Of a stretch of 64,000 bases of DNA, positions 10,470 to 20,507 are shown one piece after another. How positions within the stretch are numbered: position 1 is the stretch's first letter; every line of letters starts with the position of its first letter. The DNA lies in assembly GCA_024345305.1 (NCBI GenBank), contig BRON01000010.1, positions 1,116,001 through 1,180,000 of the forward strand. The letters run 5' to 3'. Both the position numbers and the translations under genes were made by a program. The stretch comes from Mrakia gelida. Taxonomy: Eukaryota; Basidiomycota; Tremellomycetes; Cystofilobasidiales; Mrakiaceae. The notes under the pieces are model-generated. The model worked only from the letters and a program-made list of their open reading frames with translations. It searched no databases and had not been told where the DNA came from.

Positions 10470-12145
10470 ATGTTCCGCATAGGACTCCAATCCGTCTCTC
10501 CTCTCCTACTCAAACCTTCCCACTCCCTCTTCAACTCTACAAGCTCCTCCATCTCCAACGCATCTCGTCTCGGAGTCCCCTCCTTGACCTTCCTTCCTTC
10601 CCCCACCTCACCTTCCTCCCCTCTCCATCTCCTCCCTCCATCCCTTCGTCACTTCCACACTTCAAACTCAACATCCACAACCCATCAGCCTCGGCCCTCC
10701 TCCTCCATCCTCTCGTCGTCCTCCTTCAGCAGCTTCCGCCACGGCGGCCAACCTCGAGCTCAACCATCTCCCTCCTCCCCCTCCTCCATCCAACGTCGGT
10801 TCCTCTCCTCAGAGGATACCAAGCTCCCCAAAGGATCCAGAGTCGACGTCTATGTCCGACCACGAGGAGCCGAACTCCGATTCACACCTCCTCGCGCTGC
10901 AAGGCAGATGCCTTTCAATGGATCGTATCAAGACGTCAAGATAGCGTGGGCGAAGATGCCTTGGTCTATTCGACCTGTACGTCCACTCTGACATCGAGTT
11001 CTTTCGCTCAGCAGGTCTGGTCTAGTGCTAGAGCTTGTTCTCGCTCAGAACTGACTGGATTTGTTTTGGCTGCTTGTTCGCGGACGAACAGATCCTGGTC
11101 CTCTGCATCGCCAACCTCTCCGCCTTCCTGATGATGTACCTCATCAACGCCATCGAACTCGCCGGCAAACACAGCAAGATGCCTCTCGATCGGTTCGAGT
11201 CCCACTTGTCGAATGAAGAGTGGATCAGCAACATGCTCGTTAGTTGGAAGGGGCTCACTGAGTTCAAGGTGTGAGTCTTCTCGTCGTCGTCTCTTCGGGA
11301 GGACTCGAAGTTGCGAGCTCACGCCTTCCGTTCGTTCTTCGTCTTTGCATTTGTGCAGCTGGAGCTTGCTTATCAGCGGCGTCTGCCACGACTACGGATC
11401 CAAGCTCTTCATGGATCTCGTCTTTATGCAGCTTGCTGGGCCTCCTGTTCTTCTGTTCGTCTCTCTCGAACCTCCTCCTTTCGACGCGTCCCTCATCCCT
11501 GACCTCCCTCTCGCTTCGGCTTCGGTTTGCGCTCCAACAGCGCCATGGGAGCCTACACCCCCTTCATCGCTCTCGTCGGCGTCTCTTCAGTCATGGGGAA
11601 CCTCGCTGCTGCTGTGACGATGAAGATCAAGGGAGAGCCGGAGGCGAGGATACCAGGAGGTCAAGCCCCCGTCGCTGGAGTTGTGACCGTTCGTTTTCCT
11701 CCTTCTCGTTCTTCTCTCGTCTCGGTGGTCTGAAAGGACGTACTGACGAAGCTTTTGCATGTTCTCGTAGTACCTGACCCTGATGGCTGGCTCATCAACC
11801 GTCGCGATCGGTTCGCTGGCTTTCAAAGCTTGGGCGTTGCCCCTCTGTCTTTTCGGAGTGAGTCGTCTCGTCTCGTCTCGTTCACTTTGACGGTCCTCGA
11901 CTCGTGGCTGACCCGTTGGCCCTCTTTCCCTTGACAGAGCATCATGTTCGGAGACTACGCCGGAGGAAGAGACGTTCGTTTCGTTTCCTTCTTTGCTTTC
12001 GACGCGTCGTCGATCCCGTTCGCTGACTTCCCTCCCTCTCTCTCGTCGCTAGTTCGTCAACGGTCAGACCTCGGCTCAATGGGGAGGAGCAGCTGCTGGG
12101 GTACTGTTCTTCGTGGTTAAGAAGGCGCTGAGGTTGCCATTTTGA
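10470..12145 (+). CDS. Mitochondrial rhomboid-like membrane protein, probable pseudoprotease
   Basis: The N-terminus (MFRIGLQSVSPLLLKPSHSL, then Ser/Arg-rich and RRFLSS near residue 108) looks like a mitochondrial presequence. Membrane segments follow: ILVLCIANLSAFLMMYLINA; WSLLISGVCHDYGSKLFMDL; MGAYTPFIALVGVSSVMGNL; YLTLMAGSSTVAIGSLAFKA; and a last helix after SAQWGGAAAGVLFFVVKKAL. Order and spacing match rhomboids of the PARL/Pcp1 type: the W-x-LL-S...H helix 2, the G-x-S helix 4 and the A-H-x-GG helix 6. The helix 6 histidine position is glutamine (CAA at 12077-12079), and the helix 2 H-L-x-x-N motif reads K-L-F-M-D. A G-S-S remains near the serine position. Such changes should abolish proteolysis, so this is read as a pseudo-rhomboid. 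Seven exons or so. The family call rests on motif spacing only. Confidence 0.55.
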
Positions 12146-12371
12146 TGCACGAGGGAGGGTCGGTGAATGTTCGCGTTTCGTTCGTTCGCCCTTGCCCTTG
12201 CGATTCGAGAGCAGAGCGGAGTGTGTAGATGAGACAAACAAGAACTGGGTATATGGTGATCCTAAAAGTGAAAGTGCGAGATGGAGTAAAAGCAAAGGGT
12301 GAGAGAGAGGGAGTCCTCTCGAAAGAAAAGTAGAAGAATCCGAACGACGACGACGAGGATTGCCGACGTGT
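12146..12371. other. Convergent spacer
   Basis: Tail-to-tail gap of 226 bp between the rhomboid-like gene and the LLPH-like gene. It holds only 3' UTR-type sequence. Confidence 0.4.
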
Positions 12372-13314
12372 TTATCTTCTTCGTCCAGGTCGTCCGGCCT
12401 TTCGCTTGGCCATGAACTGTCCCTTGGAGTTCAGTCCGTGGAGGGTCTGAGATCGTGGACGAGTGCGATGGAGAGAGGGAGGGGAGGGGAGGGAAAGAGG
12501 TCAGCTCGGGTTCCGAAGCTCGTTGAAGACTCGTTGGGGGGAGGGGGAACGGGATAAGAAGGCAGACTCACCGCACGGGGCTTCATTCCCTTGGACTCTG
12601 TGGACGAGAAAGAAAGCGGGATGGAGAAGCGAGAATGTCAGGAGGATGAAGAAAGGGAGTTGAAGGTCGAGCTCGAGCTCGCATGACGTCTCGAGGTGGT
12701 TCAAACGAAGGAGAAAGACTGACCTCGCCATGTTTCACGTCGGTTTCCTCGAGGTCCCGAAGTAGAGATCTTGGGCTCGGAGGTTGTAGGGGTTGGCGAG
12801 GCGGCTGGGTTGAGAGAGGGACGAGAGAAGGAGGACAAGGGGAAGTCAGCCTCGAGCTCATTTCTTCGACTCTTTCGTTTCGCTTCGCTGGTGCATCGCT
12901 GAACTCCTTCTGAGGCTCGAAGAGGTAAGGAACCTGCTCGTATGAGCGGGTCCCTTCCGAAGAAGAGGTCCTGAAGACCGAGCAACCCTCGGTGTAGCAG
13001 CAGCTTCAAGGTCCGTCCCTCCCTGCCTCCTCCCTTCCCTCAAGCTCACCTTCCTCCTCTTCCTCCTCTTCAAAGAGCCAAAGAACGGAAGACTCACCTC
13101 CCTCCATCTTCTCCTCACCCTCAGCAAGCACCTCCTCGACACCCTCCTCCTCCTGCTCTCCCTCCTTTCCGATAGCCTCTTTGTTGGAGTTTCCGGAGAG
13201 GAGACGAGCGTTCAGTCGATCCAGTCGAGCGGCGTGGTGGACGTGGTACTCTCCTCCCTCTCGCTTCACTCGTCGAGCAGTGTTCTTAGCTTTCGATCGG
13301 AGGGATTTGGCCAT
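12372..13314 (-). CDS. LLPH/YBL028C-type nucleolar protein (DUF2423)
   Basis: Small basic protein of the family whose members (yeast YBL028C, human LLPH) are nucleolar and linked to ribosome assembly. The N-terminus MAKSLRSKAKNTARRVKREG is the family signature, followed by HHAARLDRLNARL. The middle is acidic (EGEQEEEGVEEVLAEGEE). A later exon reads KISTSGPRGNRRETWR, the second conserved block, and the last coding exon gives FMAKRKAGRPGRRR and stop, the typical basic end. At least four exons on the minus strand, with donors such as GTGAGTCTTCC and GTCAGTC and CTGAC branch sites. I take ATG 13314 rather than the frame's upstream start because MAKSLRSK is the conserved family start. Middle exon edges are uncertain. 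Confidence 0.72.
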
Positions 13315-14146
13315 GGCGAAGGAAAAGGGAAGGGGAAAGGGCAAGGAGGGGAGGGGGAGGGTTGGCGGAGAGAGAGAGAGTTGGGAGGAAGGAAGGAGGG
13401 AGGGGAGGTCGACAAGAGAGGCAGGATTTGAGAAACTGCGGGTTTGGGGGAGTAACTTCGTTTGAGGGAGAGAGGAGGAGGAAAATTTGGTGGGGAGTAG
13501 ATCACAACGCCCGGAGAAAGAGAAAGGGAGCCATGTATGAAGCTCCGAAAATTTGAGAGCGAACGAACGGTTCAGGAGAAGAGCCGAGAGTCTGGCTCGA
13601 CGCGTCTTGTCGCTCGTTCCCTTTCCTCTCGCTCGTCCCTTTGATAGACCAGGACATCATCATCGTGTGTGAACGACAAACCGTGTATAGCGTCAGAAGA
13701 AGAGGAGCGAACGAACAGAAGGGAGAAAACCTAATAACCAAAAAGAGTAGGGAAAGAGGGAGACAAGAGCAAACGGAGGAACGGAGAGGAAACGAAAAAG
13801 ACGAAGGAGGGAGGGTTCGAAGATAGAGAGGGAAAGGGAGAGTCGAGGTGAGTTCCAAGAGAGCGTGACGTGTATAGTAGGGAAGGCGTCAACTAGTTAT
13901 CGAGACAAGGGGGCGGTAGACTATAGGTCTGTGGGAAGGGAAGGGGGAGCACGAACGAGCGCGAGGGAACAAAAGGGCGAGGAGGAGAAGGGAGAGTGCT
14001 AAAGCTACAGCATCGAAGGGTCAGGGGAAGGGAAGCAGGCAAAGTAGGGAAGTATCGAAGGGAGAGGGAGGACGCGAGCGGAGTACAACGTAAAGGAGAG
14101 AAGATCGAAACCGACGAGGTACGAAACGAGACGCGATTCTCTCCGA
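13315..14146. other. Spacer: LLPH-like promoter and ATF 3' region
   Basis: About 830 bp between the start of the LLPH-like gene and the stop of the bZIP gene, both on the minus strand. It contains purine-rich sequence and one GACGCGTC palindrome near 13600. No convincing coding exon; the long minus frame here is interrupted from the bZIP exon by its stop. Confidence 0.4.
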
Positions 14147-16562
14147 CTAGTACCCTCCTCCTCTCCTTCCACTCTGAGCTGCCTGCTGCTGAGGAGGTCC
14201 TCCGTTCATGGGAGCTTGCTGAGGTTGTCCGGTTCCGTTGGTGTAGACGGCTCCTCCACTGGCGACGGGTCCGGCTCCTCCCAACGCTCCTTGAAGTCGA
14301 GCGACCTCGTCTCGAAGGGAGGTGATCGTCTGTTGAAGTCCCTCGTTCTCGCCTTGGAGGTATTCGACCTTCGCTTGGAGTTGACCGAGCCAAGCCTTCT
14401 TTCGTTGACGGCACTTGAGAGCGGCTGAGGAAGAGATTATAAGACGAAGCGAACGAGCGAGGGAGGTCAGTTCGAAATCTCTGCCAACGCGCGATTCGAC
14501 GAGAACGAGAACGAGTCGAGACGCGAGCGAAGTCGCATCGACAGAACAGGTGATAGAAACGTAAACTCACCTTGTCGATTCCTCTCCAAGAAGTTCTTCC
14601 TCTTCTCCTCCTCCGTCTCAGGCTTCCCATCCTTCCCCAATCCATTCGAGTTCCCTCCGTTCTCCGATCCTCCTCCCCCATCGCTCATAGGCTCCATCCC
14701 ATCGTAGTCGTCGCTCTCGACGCTCATCTGCTTCTTCCCGCGCTTCCCAGCGGCCGCTCGAGCGTTCTTCTTGGGAGGAGGAGCGGGGACGTCGGTGGGT
14801 CCAGACGACTTTCGCTTTCCGGCTCGAGTCGAAGGAGGAGGGATGAGAGGAGCTGCTCCGGGGTGAGGCTTTTGTTGTTGTTGTTGCTGCTGCTGCTGTT
14901 GCTGTTGATGAAGCTGTTGCTGCTGGTGGGGGTCTGAGAAAGGGAGGAAAAGGGAGGAAAGAGAGGTTGAGTCAGCAAGATGTCGAACGGCGCGACTCGA
15001 TCCCGCACGAGCTGTAGAGCAGATAATTCGGCCGGATCTCTTCGAGCAAAACAGATCGAGACAGAGGATGGAGCTGAACTTACTGGGAGGTCCTCCGTTG
15101 TGGTGCATACCGTTCGAAGGAGGGCTGTCGTGCTCCCTCGCGGCGATCTCCTGATGAGCCTGGCTGAGGAGGAAGAGTCCGTTCGCTGCCTGACTCGCTG
15201 CCGCGACACTCTGCTTGTGGTAGTGATCTGGAGGAGGTCCTCCATGTTGCTGCTGTTGCTGAACGAGGTGCTGCTGAGGGATCTGACCGCCGAGCTGCTG
15301 AGGAGCGTACTGTCCGACGAACTGCTGACCCATCTGCTGTTGCTGGTGGTACTGCTGCTGAGCCATCATCTGCTGCTGCTGGTGGTGTTGCTGCTGAACT
15401 TGCTGCTGCTGCTGTTGAGCCTGTTGTTGCTGCTGCTGCTGGACGTGGGTCTGCTGGCCGTCCTCGGGTCGATGGGAGAAGTAGTCGGGTTGACCTCCTC
15501 CGGGAGCGGCTCCTCCGACGAGGTGCGAGTTGGCGAGAGGATGAGGTTGGTGACCGACAACCTGACCGGAGGGACCGTTGAGACTGTTTCCGAGCTGGCT
15601 CATGACGGTGTTGAACGTTCCAGGAGTGAGAGGGAGGGGAGCTCCGTCAGGTCCAGTTTGACTCGCGGCGGCTGTCGCGTTCGTGACCATGGCGAGGAAG
15701 GCTGCCGTGTTGGGAGAGGGAGGAGGGAAGGATGCTGGACCTCCGGAGAGGGGAGTGAGTCCGGTTCCTGGGGTGAGACCGGTTCGAACGAAGTTGGAAG
15801 GATCGAACTGGAGGGCGTGGGAGATGACCGCCGCCTGTCCTTGAGACGCTGCTTTTGGTCCGGCGAGCATGGCTGGCGAGAGAGGACCTGAGCGGAGGGA
15901 GGAGATTGCTGGGGTGTTCATGTTCCAGTTGAAAGGACCATCCTCGTTCTCGGGGGATACGAGCTGAGAGACGGAAGGGAGGAGGAGAGGCTTCGAGTCG
16001 GGGTTGACCTCTCCTCCCAACAATCCTCCTCCCACGAGTCCTCCTCCTCCGTCCCCTCCTTCCGGCGCTGGAACTCCATCAACCGTAACCCTGACCTCAG
16101 CGTTCCCCTCGACCTTGACATCCTGAGCCTCAGCGGAAGCTGATCTTCCCGAGAAGGACTGCTCGAAAGGGTTGGGTTCGAGATCGAGCTTTGAACGAGT
16201 TGTGCGAGCTGGCGGTCGGACAGGAGCGGAGGAAGAGGAGGGTGCTGGGGCGAGCGAAGTCGAGGCGGTAGCAGTCGTGGAGGAGGAAGAGGAAGGTTTG
16301 CTGGAGGTGGCAGGGAGGTCGGTGGAGGTGGTGGCCGGGAGGATATCCGTAGGAGGAGCTGAGGAGGGAGGGAAGGAAGGAGAAGGGGAGAAAGGAGGGG
16401 AAGAAGGAGGAACGAGAACATGACGAAGAAATGACGAGCAAGGGAGAAGTCAGACCCTTCTATACTTCCAAGCTCTTTCTTCCCAGGAACGAAGCGATGG
16501 TATAGATGGATGGATGGCCTGAGATGGAGATCAAACAGCTCACCTTCGACGAGAGCTGACAT
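14147..16562 (-). CDS. ATF1: ATF/CREB-family bZIP transcription factor (Atf1-like)
   Basis: Stress-type bZIP factor, the usual nuclear target of the Sty1/Hog1 MAP kinase in fungi (family knowledge). Exon 1 encodes MSALVEG. The next exons carry SKLDLEPNPFEQSFSGRSAS, the conserved N-terminal motif of fungal Atf1 proteins, then a region with several Ser/Thr-Pro sites and FDPSNFVRTGLTPGTGLTP. A long glutamine tract region (CAG/CAA) follows. The C-terminal part has ETEEEKRKNFLERNRQ, then across an intron AALKCRQRKKAWLGQLQAKV and EYLQGENEGL, a complete basic region (N-x2-AA-L-x-C-R) and leucine zipper. The last exon ends QQQAAQSGRRGGGY with stop at 14147-14149. One intron splits the PolyQ region and another splits the basic region. 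The junction N-R-Q|A-A-L reconstitutes the family consensus exactly, which supports the model. Confidence 0.9.
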
Positions 16563-17276
16563 CTGGAATCAAAAGTCGGAAGGTCTGGAGTGACGTGAAG
16601 ATGACGGTGAAGGGGAAAAGAGTGACGAGCGGGAGGGAGAAGACCAGGGCGAGAGAGGAAGGAAAAACTTATTTTCTCAACCTCCCACTTTCGAACCAGA
16701 TCCTTCGTCTAGGCAGGCCCAGGGCAGCCTGTTTTTCTTTCCTGTAGATCAAGAGATTAGGGAACGATGATGATCGATTCATTTGCGCCTCGACCCTCGT
16801 CACTTTCGTCTGGACCAAACTTCCAGCGCGTCAGCTTGAGGGGAAGGGAACTGATAAAGTCTCTAGGCCTTATGGAGGCCTGATGGAGGGCGTGGAAGGT
16901 TTTCCGGTAGAAGACTGTAGCTCGACGACGATGGAGAAGGATTCTCGCGAGGCAAGTCGAAGAGAAGAGGACGAGGAGGACGTCGCTTGAAGTCGAACGA
17001 GACTTCGCATCGGAAGGCTCGGGAGTGATGAAAGATGGCTGTGAAAGAATCTGAGAGACGTGTCTTCCAGCTAGAAAAACTTCGCCGGTAGAATCGGCCT
17101 CCGACGGGAGAAAGACTGGCTTCCAGCTCGAAGGCCGTCTCGTTCTCGTCTCGACGCGACTTTCCGACCCTCGAGCAAGCCCCAACTCCTTTCCAACGAC
17201 CCAACTCTCCCTTCCACACACGCGCCAGAGTCGTGAGATAGATAACTTCATCCGATCGACCCTCAGGCGTACCTAG
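16563..17276. promoter_or_regulatory. ATF1-like promoter / spacer
   Basis: A 714 bp gap upstream of the bZIP start and downstream of the uS8m stop. It should hold the bZIP promoter and leader. A TTCCAG precedes the ATG directly, so the leader may be spliced. An open minus frame of 164 codons at 16757-17251 has no recognisable domain and lies in this control region. Confidence 0.45.
16591..16596 (+). promoter_or_regulatory. CRE-like half site TGACGT before the bZIP start
   Basis: TGACGTGA lies about 29 bp upstream of the ATF1-like start codon; a second TGACG follows nearby. ATF/CREB dimers bind TGACGTCA and its half sites, so this could allow autoregulation. The site is short and may be chance, and it may fall inside a spliced leader. 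Confidence 0.25.
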
Positions 17277-18200
17277 TTACCTCCCACCTTGCAGATGACC
17301 TCTCCTCCGACTCCCTCCGCACACGCCTCCCAGCCTTCCAGATACCTCCCATCCTTCGTCCTCACGACCGCGATCTCTCCCATTCCCATTCCCTTTCGGT
17401 GCTTGATTCGACCTCCCATGAGCATCGCCTTGAGCTCGGCCGAGTCGACGTAGAGGTGGATGGATGGACGAGAGACGATCTGCGCTCGAGCGAGGACGGG
17501 GAGACCGTTACGGTATTTGAGGGTGCTGGAGGAGTTGGAAGGTGGTTGAGATGAGGGTGTAGGTAATAGAGGTTTGGGCAGGCGAGAAGGAGCGAGAAAG
17601 AAGGCAAGGGGGAAGGGCAGAGAGTAAGAGGGAGGGAAGGGAGGACTTGGTGAGCTTTGAGTCGAGAGAAAAGTGAACGAGGACGCAACGAAGCAGAGGA
17701 AGAGAAGACGAACAGATGGAGAGCTTGATGAGATGGAGGGGTGTTGTCGAATCCGAGAGGGTTCAGAGGGTCTGTTGATTTTTTCAGAGGGTGACCTCTG
17801 GAGAGAGAGAAAGGAAGAAAGGGAAGTGGAAGGAGGTCAGCTCGACGGGAAGGAGGACGACGACGATGCTTCAAGTATCCGATATGGCAGCGCTCCCCTG
17901 GAGAATCAATCTCTTAGAGACCCTGACTTGTTTCTACTCCATCCCGCACCTAGAGAATTCGGCCCTCGAAGGGCTGAAGCCGTCGAGAAAAGCTCGAGCT
18001 CGCCCATCCCCCCCTTCCCTTCCTTCCGTCTCGTCGCGGACTCACCTTGTCAAGTTGGAGATCAGACCCTGTCTCAGCAGGACACCACAGATTCCAAGGT
18101 TCATCGCCGTGTAAGGGATTGAGGTCAACTGGATCCGCTTGGCACAGACGTTCTGCAGATGAGAGCAGAGCATGTGAGGGAGAGGTGCGCCGACCGGCAT
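17277..18200 (-). CDS. MRPS8: Mitochondrial small-subunit ribosomal protein uS8m
   Basis: Structural protein of the mitoribosome small subunit that binds the central domain of the rRNA. Exon 1 (start 18200) reads MPVGAPLPHMLCSHLQNVCA, KRIQLTSIPYTAMNLGICGV and LLRQGLISNLTR, the S8 N-terminal fold. Middle exons give STDPLNPLGFDNTPPSHQ and then HQALHLTLKYRNGLPVLARA across a GTTCGT intron, matching the LKYR...PVL strand of S8. The last exon has IVSRPSIHLYVDSAELKAML, HRKGMGMGEIAVVRTKDG and EACAEGVGGEVICKV, the classical S8 C-terminal M-G-E-I and GVGGE motifs. It ends VGGN and stop. Length about 190 residues, longer than bacterial S8 in the middle. The small exon after LTR is the least certain. It is head-to-head with F-box copy 1. 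Confidence 0.8.
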
Positions 18201-18437
18201 CGTCGAAAACTGAAAGACGGCGAGAGAGAGCGTCAGCCAGAGCCTTCGAGAGTCATATACAGGCTAGAAGGTAGACTCACGATGTACGAGAAACGAGAAA
18301 GAAGGAAGGAAAAGTGGGGGGGGGAGGGTCGAGGGTTGGGTGAGCTCGAAGGAAAGCGAAGCAGGGCAAGCTGAAGGACATTTCGGAGTCAAAAACCTCT
18401 TCTTCCTGCTATCCACAACAACCTCGAAAGTTCAAAC
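18201..18437. promoter_or_regulatory. Bidirectional promoter, uS8m / F-box copy 1
   Basis: A 237 bp gap between divergent starts. Similarity between cassette copies begins only about 20 bp upstream of the F-box start (ACCTCGAAAG shared with copy 3), so most of this promoter appears to belong to the host gene. Confidence 0.45.
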
Positions 18438-19506
18438 ATGCCATCTCCTTCTTCTTCTCCTCCTCTTCCTTTCCTCCCCATCGAGCTCAAGAAGGAAATC
18501 CTCAAGTTCTGCGATCAAGCCACGCTCGCGAAGACGTCCTCGCTCTCCCTCGCCTTCCTCCAGCTCTCCTCCCCTCTCCTCTATCGACACATCGTCTTCG
18601 AAGGACCCGAGGGTTTGACCAAGTTCCTCACCCTAGTTGTGAGTAGGCTTTCCCTTCAATCTACATACCCCTTTATATCTTTGCTGCTGGTGAGAGCGAG
18701 GAGATCGACTTGAGCGAGCTGACCTCCGACCTTCGTCCCACCTCCGCTCACTCTCGTCTCCTTCCTTCATCAGGCCGAGAAGAGACACCCAGAGCTCGAA
18801 CCCTGGCTCGATCTATCCCTCGTTCACTCCGTGACCTACATCGAAGACCAGGAGGATCCGTTCAACTCGCTCAAAGCGCAAAAAACATCCCCAATCGAAC
18901 CTCACCGGCTTCTTCTTCCCTCCTCCTCTACTCCTGGTCGTCTCTCCCTCCACTTCCTCAAAATCGTCCTCCCTGAAGGCACGTCGGACTCTCGAGTTCA
19001 TCTCTTCTTCGAACCCATCGAATTCAGGCTTGACGGAGTCCCTGGAGGAAGCGTCTCGTGGCTCTTCGTCAACCCCTCCCGCTGGACCCGTCTTCGGCGC
19101 CTCGTTTTCGTAGACGCGTTTTTGAGCGTCTCCCTGATGGACTGGGTAGACTCAAGGGGTAAGGCAGGGCTCGAGGACGAACTCGAGATCATCTACGACC
19201 TCTCGAGGTCTTGGTACCCTCGCGTCGAGAGCTGGGTCGGAGAGGACCTTGACGTCGAGGTGGACGACGAGCGAGACGCGTCATGCATCCAGAGCATATC
19301 TGTCCTTCTCAGTACGCAAGGGGAGAGGAGGAATCTGCTAGAGAAGGTCGCTGGCTCGCTCCTCCTCCCTCGAATCACCGTCCTTGTCAAGTCGTCGACC
19401 GAAACGTGAGTCGCGTCTCGCTTTCCTTCCTCCCGCTCCTGCTCTTCGGATCTGACCAGCTCTTCCTCCTCCATGCAGTGCATCACATGTCATTGCATCT
19501 ACCTAA
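18438..19506 (+). CDS. F-box-like protein, cassette copy 1
   Basis: Intact member of a three-copy local family; function unknown. Residues 1 to about 65 form an F-box-like motif: LPFLPIELKKEILKFCDQAT, SLSLAFLQLSSPLLYRHIVF, EGPEGLTKFLTLV. After an intron the second exon is acidic/aromatic without a known domain: HPELEPWLDLSLVHSVTYIE, WTRLRRLVFVDAFLSVSLMD, and a strongly conserved end LLLPRITVLVKSSTET. A last short exon adds ASHVIAST and a TAA that is also present in copy 2. A further donor (GTGCGCTCG) right after the stop suggests a 3' UTR intron. If the F-box call is right the protein would act as a substrate adaptor of an SCF ubiquitin ligase, but the match is to a short motif only. Confidence 0.6.
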
Positions 19507-20060
19507 TCATCGTGCGCTCGTACCCCTTCTTCTCTCGTAGCTTCTCACCTTGTTTCCTCGTTCGTCGTTCGTCGTTGCGTCTCATCCTGACCCTCTCCCT
19601 TTCCCATCTTTCTCTCGCTCAGTACCGTCGTCACGCTCAGGCCTTTCTATCACTCGGGAAGGCTGATTCGGAAGTTAGAGTGGGTGGAATCTTGACAGTG
19701 GGAGATTGAGACAGGGACGAGACGACATTTTGATGAGCTTCGACGCGACGACCTGGTCCACTGATTCCATTTTCCGCAAGAAGTCGGAGGCTCTCCTCCT
19801 CGAGCATCCCGACTAGCTCAGTCAGCTGGAATCACCTCAGTGGATGGATTCAGAGCTCTCGCTGCAGAAGAAAGGCGATTGAGTTCGAAAGGACGGCGCG
19901 CTCGACCTCGACGCGTCTCTCTCCCTCCGATGTTCCCGTCTTCTACCCTTGCTCTCAAACTCAGCCGTAGCTGCAAGCCTTCTATACGCTACTCGAATTC
20001 AGTAAAAAGGGCGGTCCCAGAATTTCCCTCAGGGGATAAACCCACCCCACTCGCCATTCC

Positions 20061-20434
20061 TTTCACCAACCCAGGATGGCTCAGCGGTTTAACACGTCTG
20101 AGCTTGGCCTGGGTAACCCAACCCAAACCCGGTGACCGTTCACACTAGACCCACTTCTCTCTTTGTAAGAGATTGAGAATCGGGGCCTAAGTAAGGAGCG
20201 CGCGCAGACGGGTTGACGGTCGTCTCTGTGAGCCTAGCTCGAGCGGCTGTCAAACATACTCTTTTTGCGAGGTCTTGGAGAAAAGTGGGTGGTAGTTATG
20301 GGAGGGGTTCGAACTCGTGAGCGTTTGAACGAAAAGATGGCGGGAGGAGGAGGGTCGGTTGAGATTGGAATTGAGGACGCGTCTCGAGCCCGTCTCCTTC
20401 GTTGCTCGACTTGTACGATCGTGCTCCTTTTTTT
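20061..20434 (+). repeat. Conserved non-coding tRNA-like element, copy 1
   Basis: The element contains TGGCTCAGCGG (20077-20087), a close match to a pol III A box, and GGTTCGAACTC (20306-20316), a close match to a B box / T-loop. A run of seven T ends at 20434. Between them lies a block including GACGGGTTGACGGTCGTCTC (about 20207-20226) that is nearly identical in all three copies. The A-B distance of about 220 bp is far too long for a tRNA gene, and a T5 run lies between the boxes. It may be a tRNA-derived SINE-like piece or a conserved RNA; no protein frame is conserved. Confidence 0.5.
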
Positions 20435-20507
20435 CAAGAGCGGGAGGACGTCAAGGCATAAGCATATGAGATCGTGAACAGCTAATCCTCTCCGATCCCA
20501 AGCCCAA

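Larger units (their letters stand above)
18418..20440 (+). repeat. F-box cassette, copy 1 of 3
   Basis: Dispersed duplication unit of about 2 kb. It comprises the F-box-like gene, a 3' UTR intron, a conserved 3' flank (around 19730-19830, GACGCGACGACC and GGTCCACT blocks shared with copy 3) and the tRNA-like element. It fills the gap between uS8m and the EI24-like gene. Introns sit at the same places in all copies, so the copying was at DNA level. Edges are estimated by eye. Confidence 0.6.

Noticed and set aside
14980..15891. A 303-codon frame on the + strand rich in poly-leucine
   Set aside because: Poly-leucine arises as the antisense of CAG/CAA glutamine tracts of the bZIP gene.
16757..17251. 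A 164-codon open frame on the minus strand upstream of the bZIP gene
   Set aside because: No recognisable domain, no splice context, and it lies in the promoter/leader region of a minus-strand gene; long chance frames are common in this GC-rich DNA.
20077..20316. A functional tRNA gene from the A-box-like and B-box-like motifs
   Set aside because: The motifs are about 220 bp apart, no acceptor-stem pairing or anticodon arm is apparent, and a T5 run lies between them.
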